A stretch of DNA of 64,000 bases, taken from contig UWYS01000022.1 in NCBI GenBank assembly GCA_900291925.1, forward strand, positions 386,875 through 450,874, read 5' to 3'. Origin of the DNA: Thecaphora thlaspeos. Taxonomy: Eukaryota > Basidiomycota > Ustilaginomycetes > Urocystidales > Glomosporiaceae. The notes under the pieces were generated by a model. That model worked only from the letters and a program-made list of their open reading frames with translations. It was not told the origin of the DNA and ran no database searches. Both the position numbers and the translations under genes were made by a program. Position 1 is the stretch's first letter. The number at the start of each line of letters is the position of its first letter. Below are positions 21,852 through 31,318 of this stretch, in pieces.

Positions 21852-24215
21852 CTACTGCTGGTCCTGGTCGGGAGCGCGCGAGGGCGCTCGGTCCTCGGCC
21901 ACCGATCCGGCGCGGCTGCTGTGATTGGAGAACTGCTCCCACATGTTGACCAGGTTGCCGGCGGGCCCAAAGTCGCTCGGGTCGCACGTCGTCGGCGGCG
22001 CCGAGTTGGTGCTCGTCGCCCGGCCGCCTTCTAGCCGTTTGGCCGAACGCTCGCGAAACTTGGCGCCCGAGTCCAGCGGCAGATCCATCGACCTACGGTA
22101 CGACGCACCGCTGCTGTCGTGGCTGCCGTTGTTGGGCCCCTGCATCGAGACCGACGCACCCCCAAAGTGGTGGGCGAGGTTGTCGGTCGACGTGACACGC
22201 ATCGACGACGGCATCACCGCCTGCTGCTCCACGAGCGAACGTGCCCGCGACCGTGTGTCCGTAACGGTCCCGCTGTGCGAGCCAGATATTCCGCCAAAGC
22301 GGAATCGGTTGGGGCTGGGAGCGCGCGACCTCGAGATTGTGTAAAAGTCGCGCGGCTGACGGACGCCGAAGCCGCTGCCGGCGTTGGGAGGGCCAGAACG
22401 CTCCAGCAGCGCCTTGGCCGCCTCGTGCGCCTGCGGATGGTCCGGCTCGCGCCGCACCACTTCATACTCAGACGGCGGGAGGCTGCTGAACGGTCCGTTG
22501 ATTGCCTTGTTGAGCAGCATCGAAGAGAGGTTCAGCCCGCGCCCGATGGCCCACGAGACCATGAAGCCGACGACGCGTCGCTCGAGCGAGTAGATCAGCG
22601 AAGCGAACGGAATGATCCCCTCGATCGTCTCACGCACGCCCCAGGTGTCCTCGTGGCGGACGATGAGGCCGGCGTCGTTGAACTCGAGGCGACTCAGCAC
22701 GCGAAGCTGGATGCTGCAGAGCGACTTGAGCGCCGCGCGCGGATGGAAGAGCCCCCACAGGAAGCTCTTGAACGTGTTGCGGCCCAGGCCTTGGGCGGCC
22801 CAGTGTGGCTGCAGCGCGTCGGCCGGGATCGACGGCCTGGACACGGCGTCGGCCTGGACAAAGTGGCTCGAGCCTGGGACGGCGGTGGTGACCGAAGCGC
22901 CGGGGAAGCCAACGTCAAGGTCCTCGCCATTGACGCTTGGCGGCGTGTGGGTCATGGCGCCGGCGTTGTTGGTCGTCGCCGAAAAGGGTCTGATCGAAGA
23001 GGTGGTTGGATGGCCAGGCGTGTGCGGCCTCGAGTTGCCCCACATGCTGCTGAGGCTGAACGGCGTCGTCGGGCTGTGCGGCTGGCTAGAGCCGCTCTGA
23101 CCGCCGCCGCCGCCGCCCTGGCGCCACGAGGAGCTGTGCGCACCATAGTCGGCGAAAGGGTGCGGCGTGATGGGCACGGTGGAGAAGGGCAGCTGTGAGC
23201 TGCCGCTAGCGCCGCCGCCTCCTCCTCCTCCGGCCGTTGGGGGCGCGGCAGAGAAGGGTCCACGCGGCGTTCGGTTGGCGTCGTCGAGGCGGGCCTCCAT
23301 GTCCGGGTCCTGGGTGGAGCCGAAGATGGAGGGGAAGAAGGTGACGACGATGGTGTGGTCGATGATGCCGGCGCGCGTCCCGTCAAACTCGAAGTCGCTG
23401 CAGATGACGTCGCGCAGCTCGGAGCGGACTTCCATGCCGGGAAGGGCAAAGGCCATCATGAACTGGTTGGCGATCTGGTCCCTGCCGTGTGCGGCGAGCA
23501 GCGGGCTCTCGAAGACGGCGCCGCGCTCGTAGTAGCGCCAGACCATCTCGCGCACCTCGTCGGGCTTGCGCTTGCCGGCGTAGAGGGTCGAGCGAAGGCC
23601 GAGGATGTTGTCTGTCAGCGTGCTGGGGCTCGGCGGACCTCCGCCGCCGCCGAAGCCGTAAGCGCTCGGGGTGGCGTCCGGAGCGTGGTCGCCGAGGTGG
23701 ATGCTCATAGGCGCTGCGCTCGCGAGACCCGGGTTACCGCCAGCGGAACTGAGGTTGCGGGCGTGTGCACGCATGGCCACGCTGCCACCTCCTGGCGTCC
23801 TGGGCTGCGAAGCGCCGCCGGGAAAGTAGGAATCGGAGTGGGGTCCAGGTTGGCGGGGGATGTGCTGGAGGCCAGATGCGGTATGTTGCTGGTGATGGTG
23901 CTGGTTGTGGTTGTGGCGGTGCTGTGGCTGCGCCTTGTCGTCGGTTGGGGCGGTGGTATGGTTGGAGGGGTGTCGTTTGTGCTGGGACGGGTAGTCGTCC
24001 TTGGATGGCGGAATGTCGATGCGCATGTTGGCTTCGGCGGCGCCAAAGTGGATGATGGTGGAAGAGTTTGCACCGGGGAAGGGAACAGGGCCGGACATGG
24101 CGTGGGGTTGGGTGGAGCGTGCTGCCGACTGACTGTGCTGCTGCTGGGAGTTGTGGGGTTGGTGATACTCTATGGGCTCTGGCGTGTAGCTTCGAGGCGC
24201 TGCTGCGGCGGCCAA
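21852..24215 (-). CDS. Uncharacterised fungal protein with NTF2-like (SnoaL-like) region
   Basis: A single exon of 787 aa that I cannot assign to a named family. Residues 1-190 are His/Gln/Pro-rich and disordered. From about residue 200 the sequence DNILGLRSTLYAGKRKPDEV, MVWRYYERGAVFESPLLAAH and GRDQIANQFMMAFALPGMEV has the feel of an NTF2/SnoaL-like alpha-beta cone. It continues as DVICSDFEFDGTRAGIIDHT before a long Gly/Ser-rich insertion. A second conserved block near residue 505 (FKSFLWGLFHPRAALKSLCS, LSRLEFNDAGLIVRHEDTWG, then SLERRVVGFMVSWAIGRGL) may complete the fold. The C-terminal quarter is Ser/Arg-rich with possible phosphorylation sites. Calls on the fold are by pattern only; function unknown. 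Confidence 0.7.
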   Translation of the reverse strand: MAAAAAPRSYTPEPIEYHQPHNSQQQHSQSAARSTQPHAMSGPVPFPGANSSTIIHFGAAEANMRIDIPPSKDDYPSQHKRHPSNHTTAPTDDKAQPQHRHNHNQHHHQQHTASGLQHIPRQPGPHSDSYFPGGASQPRTPGGGSVAMRAHARNLSSAGGNPGLASAAPMSIHLGDHAPDATPSAYGFGGGGGPPSPSTLTDNILGLRSTLYAGKRKPDEVREMVWRYYERGAVFESPLLAAHGRDQIANQFMMAFALPGMEVRSELRDVICSDFEFDGTRAGIIDHTIVVTFFPSIFGSTQDPDMEARLDDANRTPRGPFSAAPPTAGGGGGGGASGSSQLPFSTVPITPHPFADYGAHSSSWRQGGGGGGQSGSSQPHSPTTPFSLSSMWGNSRPHTPGHPTTSSIRPFSATTNNAGAMTHTPPSVNGEDLDVGFPGASVTTAVPGSSHFVQADAVSRPSIPADALQPHWAAQGLGRNTFKSFLWGLFHPRAALKSLCSIQLRVLSRLEFNDAGLIVRHEDTWGVRETIEGIIPFASLIYSLERRVVGFMVSWAIGRGLNLSSMLLNKAINGPFSSLPPSEYEVVRREPDHPQAHEAAKALLERSGPPNAGSGFGVRQPRDFYTISRSRAPSPNRFRFGGISGSHSGTVTDTRSRARSLVEQQAVMPSSMRVTSTDNLAHHFGGASVSMQGPNNGSHDSSGASYRRSMDLPLDSGAKFRERSAKRLEGGRATSTNSAPPTTCDPSDFGPAGNLVNMWEQFSNHSSRAGSVAEDRAPSRAPDQDQQ

Positions 24216-24264
24216 GGGATAGGCAGCGAGAGCAAGAAGCCAAGTCTAGCTGCACGCTCTAGCG

Positions 24265-24300
24265 GCGATAGGAGCAGCGATAGGAGCAGCGATAGGAGCG
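24265..24300. repeat. 12-bp tandem repeat, three copies
   Basis: The unit GCGATAGGAGCA is repeated three times, with the last base of the third copy varying. It sits about 50 bases upstream of the NTF2-like gene start, in its likely promoter or 5' leader. Confidence 0.75.
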
Positions 24301-24648
24301 GCGGATCTAGATCGAGAGGGTGGATGTAGAAGATGCAGCGTGGCAGCGCGATGGCGCTGTGTAGGAAGTTGGATGGCGCGCTGTGGTGGTGCTCGTGGCA
24401 GGGGGCGCGGGAGCAGAGCGAGCGAGTGTGGCAAGCACAAAGCGGAGGGCGGCGTGACAGCGAGGGCGCTCTGCCATTTGCATCCTCTCCACACCATATA
24501 CCGTACAGTACTCTGGCGCCTCGGCCTCTTTCAGCGAGGGCGGCCGGGATCGACGCGCGGATCGGTGGGCATGCGAGGACAAACGCGGCGATCTCATCGG
24601 CGTCTAGGTGTCGAGGTAGGACACAGTAGATGCAACCGCCCGATCTGA

Positions 24649-24674
24649 GGCATACTCTCGGCCGAGAGTATGCC
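24649..24674. other. Perfect 26-bp palindrome
   Basis: Each half is GGCATACTCTCGG read inward, with no spacer; the flanking bases (A at 24648, G at 24675) break the symmetry. It lies about 435 bp upstream of the NTF2-like gene start and 1.16 kb upstream of the chitinase. A dimeric regulator site or cruciform is conceivable; no known motif is recognised. Confidence 0.9.
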
Positions 24675-25834
24675 GTTTTACCTGCACAACAAGTGGGCGC
24701 TTGTCAAAGAGCGCGCCTTTTGGCCACCCCTTTGTCCCGACCACCTCCCCTTTCATCCTTACCCTCTCGCAAAGCTCAGTGCGATCGCTGCTGAGTGCTC
24801 AATCATCATCGAAAGAGTTCGCCCTCTGATCCAACCAGGCTCTTTGTGTGGGACCGTGTGCCGAACAACAGTTCGCCGCGTCACCGGCGACTGGAAAAGC
24901 AAGCATCAGCAGATGATATATCCCAATCCACCCGCCGGGTGGCGTTAGAGCTCTCTCCCCCGTCCCGTCCTAGCTCCCGCCCAGCCAGGAACAACTCTCA
25001 GCGACGCAATCCGACGCCTTGTAGATGTTTGTCTTCCTGCACATTCGCTATGCTTGAGGGCGTCGGCGCCCCCCCGCCCCCCAATCACATGCTGTTGCTT
25101 GCTACGGTACTGACCATGGCAAGGCACATTGGATCTCCGTCAACGAGCCCGGCCAATCCACGCTGCTACTTAGAACTTACCTCATTTTAAAGCGGCGAAG
25201 CGCCAACAGCTATGCTGAGACGAACTTGCCCTTCTGATCGATGAAGGCTTCACAGGTCATGCCAAGGAGCTGTGAGGGCCAAGTGAAGTTTGGAGGCCAG
25301 ATAGAGCGGGGGACCCGGTAAATACCTCATGATCGCTTCCTCCCAGTCTTGTACGCCTTTCCTTCTTCCTTTCCTTCTTCCATCATCCCAAACGTCAAGA
25401 CGTTGGCCACCCACACACTCTCTTTCCTTCTGGCTCCTGTCCCTTTACTTCACTTCATCAGGCCGTTGATCGGAACCGACCCCCCTTTTACGTTCACTTC
25501 TACACCAACGTCGGCTGGGCCGTACATCGACTTGTCAATCCCCCACTACAGTCAGCATTCTCTTCGGTACAGACTGCCGTCCGGGACCAAGCCGTATCCT
25601 TCTTTTTGCAGGACTTCGATCCTAGGAGAACTGGTATCTCCACCCCACACACTCGTTCCTTTCGCCCTTTTCACACCCTTATTATAGTAGACAGACCATC
25701 AGTGCCGGGCACTGAGCGATAAAAGTCGACTGGAAGACCAACGAGCTTGCTTCAGCAGCATCGACCCTCCGACATCCGACAACGACCGACGAGCTACATA
25801 TAGAATCAATACAGAGACACAGACGCCGATAGAG

Positions 25835-27835
25835 ATGAAGCTGCTTCCACTCGCGCTCGCGGCGCTCGCCACCATGGCCACCACGACGACGGCGATACCA
25901 GGCTACGAAGACATCGCCTTCCATCTCTCAAGAGACACGAACGCCATCGCAGGCCCCTCGAACCCCACTCCTCCTAACGGGCCGCCGACACGGTCCGCCT
26001 TGAATCTGGGAACATCGAGAGCTTCGTCGGCTCCGAGACGGCGCCGAAGCGCCACTTCCGCCACGCCCGCTGCTATCGCCCCGCCATCACCGCCATTGCT
26101 CGAGAGGTCGGCGGCGACATGGTGGGACTTCCTCGGTGGCCGTAAACGGAGGGCAGTCCGTTCGGGGCAGCCGAGGGCGGAACGCAGGTCGTCGTCCGCC
26201 TCGACACTAGCTTTCGAGGTGGTGGACCCCATAAAGGGCAAAGGCAAGGCCAGGGCTAGGGGTAGAGCAAGCGAGCTCGTCGTCAGCAGCGGACGGAAGA
26301 AGAAGCGGTCCGGATCTTGCAAGCGCGCCGATGATGACGGCAACCAAGCGGCCGTCAGCCTTCCACCCAAATCGGCGAGCTCTGGCCCCGCCTCCGCTAC
26401 CGGCACCACCTCCACGAAACCCTCGCCAATAGTGGCCGCGCCAACGGCTACGGCCGGCTCCAACGCGACGGGGGTCATCACGGAGACCGCAGACGGCAAC
26501 AGGACGGTCGGCACAGGCAAGGTCATGGCGGGTTACTGGCCGGACTGGTCCGCCTCGAACCTGCCGCCGGAGAAGATCGACTTTTCCAAGTTCGACTTTA
26601 TCAACTACGCCTTTGCGCTGCCGACGCGCGACTTCAAGCTGGACTTTCCGACGGACAACACAAAGGGCCTGCTCAAGCGTTTGGTGAGGTCGGCGCACGC
26701 TGCCGGTTCCAAGGTGATCCTCTCGATCGGCGGGTGGGGCGGGTCGACCTACTTCAGCCCGGCGGTCAAGACGAGTTCGTCGCGGTCGATCTTCATTGCC
26801 AACATCAAGGACATCTACGACCAGTTCCAGCTCGACGGGATCGATCTGGACTGGGAGTACCCGGGTCAGGGCAACGAGGGTAACCAGTACGATCCGCAGG
26901 ATACTATCAACTTCCAGACTTTCCTGCAGGAGCTGCGCGCCGCTCTGCCGGACGAGGCCATCATCTCGGCCGCGGTGGCGCACCAACCGTGGACGGCGAG
27001 CAACGGCCAGCCCGTGGCGAGCGTCGAGCGTGCCGCCGGCGCGCTTGACTTCATCCTCATCATGAACTACGACGTCTGGGGCTCGTTGGACAACCCGGGG
27101 GCCAATGCGCCGCTAGCCGACCTGTGCAGTACCTCGAGCCAGCCTAGCGCCAATGCCGCGGCGGGCGTCAAGCAGTGGGCGGCCGCCGGCATGCCGAGGG
27201 ACAAGATCCTGCTCGGCATTCCATCGTACGGCTACATCAACTCGTCCAGCAAGCGAAAACTCAAGGCGCGCAGCGACAACTCGTTGCGAGCCAAGACGCT
27301 GGCCATCCGAGACGCCATCCCATCGAAGGAGTCGACGACGCCGTCCGGCTACGTCTCCGCCAAGGCCTCGACCGACGACGACGAGGGCGAGCAGGAGGAT
27401 GCAGCGGCACGAGCGGGCCTGCTTGAGCTTCGCAGCGACGTACCCTCTGGCAGGGTGGGTCGCTACGATGCCCGACACCTCCCCTTGCGCAAGCGCGCCA
27501 CCCTCACCTCGAGCGACGGCTCCACCTCATCGGGCCAGATCAACTTTGACGAACTCGTCAAACAGGGCGCCTTGGTCAAGGACAAGTCCACAGGACTCTT
27601 TGTCGCCGCGGGCGGGTACGAAAAGTACTGGGATGACTGTTCCGATACGCCGTACCTGGCCAACGGCAAGACGGTGGTGACGTACGACGATAGCTCTTCG
27701 TTGTGGGACAAGGGGGCGTTTGCGGTGCAGGCCGGTATTGCCGGTCTCAATATCTGGAGCATCGACGGTGATACCTCCGGGTGGGATCTGGTGAATTCGG
27801 CCATTGCAGGCATGTCGCAGGGTCAAGACGAGTGA
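25835..27835 (+). CDS. Secreted glycoside hydrolase family 18 chitinase
   Basis: Hydrolyses beta-1,4 links in chitin, outside the cell or in the wall. A single exon of 666 aa. The signal peptide is MKLLPLALAALATMATTTTA. Residues about 25-225 form a basic, Ser/Pro-rich, low-complexity pro-region with dibasic sites, including a CKR-ADD site at the boundary. The GH18 barrel starts at VMAGYWPDWSASNLPPEKID and contains KVILSIGGWGGS and the catalytic DGIDLDWEYP, with Glu341 as the expected proton donor. MNYDVWG and ILLGIPSYGY follow. A low-complexity insertion of about 90 residues containing an LRKR site interrupts the barrel. The last strand lies in AGLNIWSIDGDTSGWDLVNS. No chitin-binding module is seen. 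Confidence 0.93.
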   Translation: MKLLPLALAALATMATTTTAIPGYEDIAFHLSRDTNAIAGPSNPTPPNGPPTRSALNLGTSRASSAPRRRRSATSATPAAIAPPSPPLLERSAATWWDFLGGRKRRAVRSGQPRAERRSSSASTLAFEVVDPIKGKGKARARGRASELVVSSGRKKKRSGSCKRADDDGNQAAVSLPPKSASSGPASATGTTSTKPSPIVAAPTATAGSNATGVITETADGNRTVGTGKVMAGYWPDWSASNLPPEKIDFSKFDFINYAFALPTRDFKLDFPTDNTKGLLKRLVRSAHAAGSKVILSIGGWGGSTYFSPAVKTSSSRSIFIANIKDIYDQFQLDGIDLDWEYPGQGNEGNQYDPQDTINFQTFLQELRAALPDEAIISAAVAHQPWTASNGQPVASVERAAGALDFILIMNYDVWGSLDNPGANAPLADLCSTSSQPSANAAAGVKQWAAAGMPRDKILLGIPSYGYINSSSKRKLKARSDNSLRAKTLAIRDAIPSKESTTPSGYVSAKASTDDDEGEQEDAAARAGLLELRSDVPSGRVGRYDARHLPLRKRATLTSSDGSTSSGQINFDELVKQGALVKDKSTGLFVAAGGYEKYWDDCSDTPYLANGKTVVTYDDSSSLWDKGAFAVQAGIAGLNIWSIDGDTSGWDLVNSAIAGMSQGQDE

Positions 27836-29889
27836 GGGACACGAAGAACGTTGAGGGTCGCTACCCACCGTCTCGCCTCTCCCCCTCTTTTCCGGCCTTG
27901 CAGACGTCCTCCCTCCCCACCCTGTCCCTTTTCCCTCTTCACTCTTCCAACCCGTAGTCCACAATCTGTATAGACCTTTTTTCTCCTCTGTCCGTTCTCG
28001 TACACCTTGTATACAGAATTGTATTCCGGGTCTGCCGTAGTAATACGAAGTGGCTCCTTGCCGTTGACAACATGGTTGCGTTTCATCCGCGAGCCTTCAT
28101 CCGCAGTTGCTCCGGATGGTTTCGGGGATTTAGCCTATGGCTTTGGGTGGGACCGGGACGTCTTCCGATCTTCCGCGACTGCCGTAGCCACAAGAGGGTG
28201 ATCCCCTCTGGGCCCCCTGTCAATGTCGTTTCATTCCATCTGTCAGCCTTCATTCACCGTCCTCGGGGCGGTCTCGATGATCCCCTCAATGTTGGCGGGA
28301 CCGTCTTCCGAACGAGAAACGCTTCTCCTCGGTACGGACGGGCTTAGGCCCCCCGTCGAGCAGACTGCGCGTCACACTCAAGCGAGGAAAGAGAAACATA
28401 AGGATTGCGGACAAGAGGCCACTAGGGCGGCTCGGCTCGTTCCCTGGCGTTGGCACAGAGAACAGCGCCTAAGAGCTACAGCGCCGTACAAAGGAGAGGG
28501 TGGGTGGGGAAGAAAAGGGAGGAAGACGAGGAACGAGTCGAGAAGGGGAGTCTTGACGAAGGGAATGGAGAAGGAGAAGGAGGACATGTCAAGTAACGAG
28601 GAGACAAATCACGTGGTGCATGTGGGTGGGTGTGCTGGCAGTTGCTCGACGGCGAGCGCTCGGATCCGGCCGGCCCGTCTCGAGCTGGGCCAAATGGGAA
28701 AGGACCGAAGTTTGATCGGTGGGATAAATGAACTTTTTGGCTCTCCTTTTTACTCCGTCACCACGTGACACCACCTTTGCGATCAGCACCGCGTAACGAT
28801 CGGCCAATAGCCGAGTCCTCACCGTCGTCCTCAGCGTCATCATCCGTCACTTCTTCCGCCTCCCCCGTCCAATTACTTTTACTTCTCCCTCTCTTTGTTT
28901 GTGACTTAGTCTAGTCATCGCCCCGAACCCTCCGCTTGACTATGGGGCTATTTCTAATAAAAGATGCGGAGGTCGGTCCTGAGAAGGCGTCCGAGCAGCC
29001 TCGCGATCGAATGTGGGGACCGACGGCGTTGATTCACAGCCGAGAAGGCCGTGTGGGTCGTCAGTCGTTCGTGCCGTGCGGCTCTGCTGGCAGCTGGCGA
29101 GGTGGGTTGCCAGCATGGCAGCCTGCCCGTCAGCTGCCTCCTCTCCTTCCTCTCCTTCATCGCTCCTCTTTCGCTCGCTGCCGTCACTCGCTGCCGCCAC
29201 TCGCGCCGCGGTAGCTCTCTCTCCTGTCCTTCCCTTCGCTCTCGCACTGCATCAGTCGCATTCCTTCCGTAAAATGCCAACGGGGGCTCATCAAACTCGA
29301 TGGCAATACACCGTGTAGGTTGTGCTCGGCTATTCGAAGCTTGGAACGCCGTCTTGAGCCAGATCGACAGCTATCGAAGGTGCTATTCTTCCGAAAGCGT
29401 ACCTACACACTGCTCGTCTGGCAAACGAGTTCTCTTTTGTTTTCCGGCTGAATACCTTCTCGTACCGTCCCGGGCTTGTTTGAGGTGCGAGACCGACGAA
29501 GCAGAAGTCTTTTGTGAGCGAGGAAAGACGGGGCGCAGATGTTGCCACGACCCAGGTCCCACAGACCGAGGTACGACCGCTGCCGACGTACCGCTCTTGA
29601 CGTTCGGGCAAGACAGACGACAAAAGCACGGTTGAGTCGAAAGTACAGGGCGCACAAGGTCCTTAGCGCCTCTCCGGCCGTGAAGTTTGCTCCTGGCAAT
29701 TGCAGGCGCACAATGCCTTGGACGGCGCAGAGGTTGGGCTCTTTGTTAAGGCTCTGCGGAAGTCGTACCTCTTGCGGGGGACGGGGCGGCCTGTAGGGTC
29801 TCGAAGGATATAAAAGCCCATCCCCCCCCCCCCCCCGCTTCTACCCCTACCATCCATTCGCCTTTGATCCAGTCTGGCTCTTCGTCATC
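27836..29889. other. Long gene-free region
   Basis: A 2.05-kb region between the chitinase and the hydroxyacid dehydrogenase genes, both on the plus strand. I see no credible gene. Two stretches starting near 28077 and 28226 look like a diverged direct duplication (both have GTTTCAT, AGCCTTCAT, GGGACCG, TCTTCCGA in order). A CACGTG hexamer occurs near 28763. The right end holds the TATA box and poly-C tract described separately. Confidence 0.5.
29809..29816 (+). promoter_or_regulatory. TATA box of the hydroxyacid dehydrogenase gene
   Basis: TATAAAAG lies 74 bases upstream of the ATG at 29890. It is followed by an uninterrupted run of 15 cytosines at 29822-29836. The spacing puts a transcription start in the following pyrimidine-rich stretch. 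Confidence 0.65.
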
Positions 29890-31029
29890 ATGCCAGCTTA
29901 TAACAAACCCCTTCCGACTCCGCGCCACCGTATTGCGATCCTCCCTTCTTTTTCGGAATGCGTCTTTGACGCACACACGCTCTCTTCTCACCTTCAATCT
30001 CTCGTACCCGGTCTCGAGATCCAATCCACACCGACGCCAGAGACGAAGGGAGTGATCTATCTACCTCGTATGACGGATGCAAAGGCCGCCGTCCGTCTTG
30101 AGGCGGTGTTGGACGCCTTCCCGAATTTAGAGTGGGTGCAATTGCCCATGGTCGGCGTCGATGATTACTTCAAGATCATGAGAAAGGAACGAGGAGAGAA
30201 GAGCAGGGTTTGGTGTTCTGGTAAAGTACGTCCTGCCGACTTCCTCTCCCTCCCGAGTAGGGGGGGATAGTAACGGGAAAGAGCAACGAGCTGACGATGC
30301 CAATTTCCTCGTCCCGTCGCATGGTAGGGGACATCGTCGGTGCTGGTAGCCGAACACGCCCTAACCCTTCTCCTCTGTCTACTTCGACACATCCCCCTCC
30401 GCTGCGCCGCCACTGTCTGGGGTCCTAAGCTCGGCTCTACGCTGACGGGTCAGACCATCCTCGTCCTTGGCTACGGCGGCGTCGCGCAATCCTTTATCGA
30501 GTTGGTACGACCTTTCGGCTGTCGAATCCAAGTCGTCAGACGTCGACCCACATTCAGCGTCGACCGAATAGGGGAAAAAGTGACGTTCCACGATACGACG
30601 CGAATCGGCACTTTACTCCCACGAGCCGACATCGTACTCCTGGCTCTACCGCACACATCATCGACTCATCATCTCTTTGGCGCCGATCATTTCGATAGGA
30701 TGAAACATGGTGCCATCTTTCTCAACGTCGCGAGGGGTCAGGTGGTCGATACGGACGCTCTCGTCTCGGCTGTACGGGAGAGGAGGCTGGGTGGTGTAGG
30801 GATCGATGTGGTGGATCCCGAACCCTTGCCTTCCAACCATCCGTTGTGGGAGCTCATGCGACGTGCATGCGAGCAAGAGACCGCAACTCAGGTCATCCTC
30901 ACGCCCCACTCGGCCGTCACGCCCCAACTCATCGCACCCTTGGTCATGGAGAGGATCGAGAGAAACGTTCAGGCATTCGTGCATGGAACCAAGTTGGAGG
31001 GCGTGGTCGACTGTGATCTTGGCTACTGA
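29890..31029 (+). CDS. D-isomer-specific 2-hydroxyacid dehydrogenase
   Basis: NAD(P)-dependent oxidoreductase acting on a 2-hydroxy/2-oxo acid pair; the substrate cannot be fixed from sequence, with glyoxylate/hydroxypyruvate or a related acid possible. Exons 29890-30225 and 30328-31029, phase 0, donor GTACGT, acceptor GGTAG, give 345 aa. The join gives CSGK-GTSSVLVAEHALTLLL, which restores the conserved VAEHA helix. The nucleotide-binding loop is ILVLGYGGVAQSF. Catalytic residues are Arg248 (NVARGQVVD), Glu277 (DPEPLPSNHPLW) and His306 (LTPHSAVT). No targeting signal is evident. An upstream alternative donor (GTAAAG) would break the frame. Confidence 0.94.
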
Positions 31030-31318
31030 GTCGGACAGGAAACGGCGGCGACGGCAATAACGAATAGGTGTTGGTCAATCGGTACAGCTCTTGGGACAGG
31101 GGCGATTTGTTGTCGAGAGATGTTATGGCTTCCTTATGAATTGCACATGTCAAAGCTCTGGCTCCGTACGGATCCTTCCTACGCCCTCTAAGCATGTCTA
31201 TCCTGGCTTCGACGACACCGACACGCGGATCGATCTGAATCCTGGGACCACCCCCCCCCCCCACCACTGCTGCGAACACTGCCTCTCTTTCCCGCCTCGT
31301 TTCCATCTCACGTTTCAA

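Larger units (their letters stand above)
24216..25834. promoter_or_regulatory. Long divergent intergenic region with tandem repeat and palindrome
   Basis: A 1.6-kb region between the divergent NTF2-like and chitinase genes. It contains three copies of a 12-bp motif at 24265-24300 and a perfect 26-bp palindrome at 24649-24674, annotated separately. Open frames within it have no recognisable content. A CATATAGAATC stretch lies about 35 bases before the chitinase start. Confidence 0.5.

Noticed and set aside
25349..25687. A 112-codon frame upstream of the chitinase
   Set aside because: Hydrophobic, Pro/Ser-rich low-complexity sequence without recognisable family; no supporting splice sites or context.
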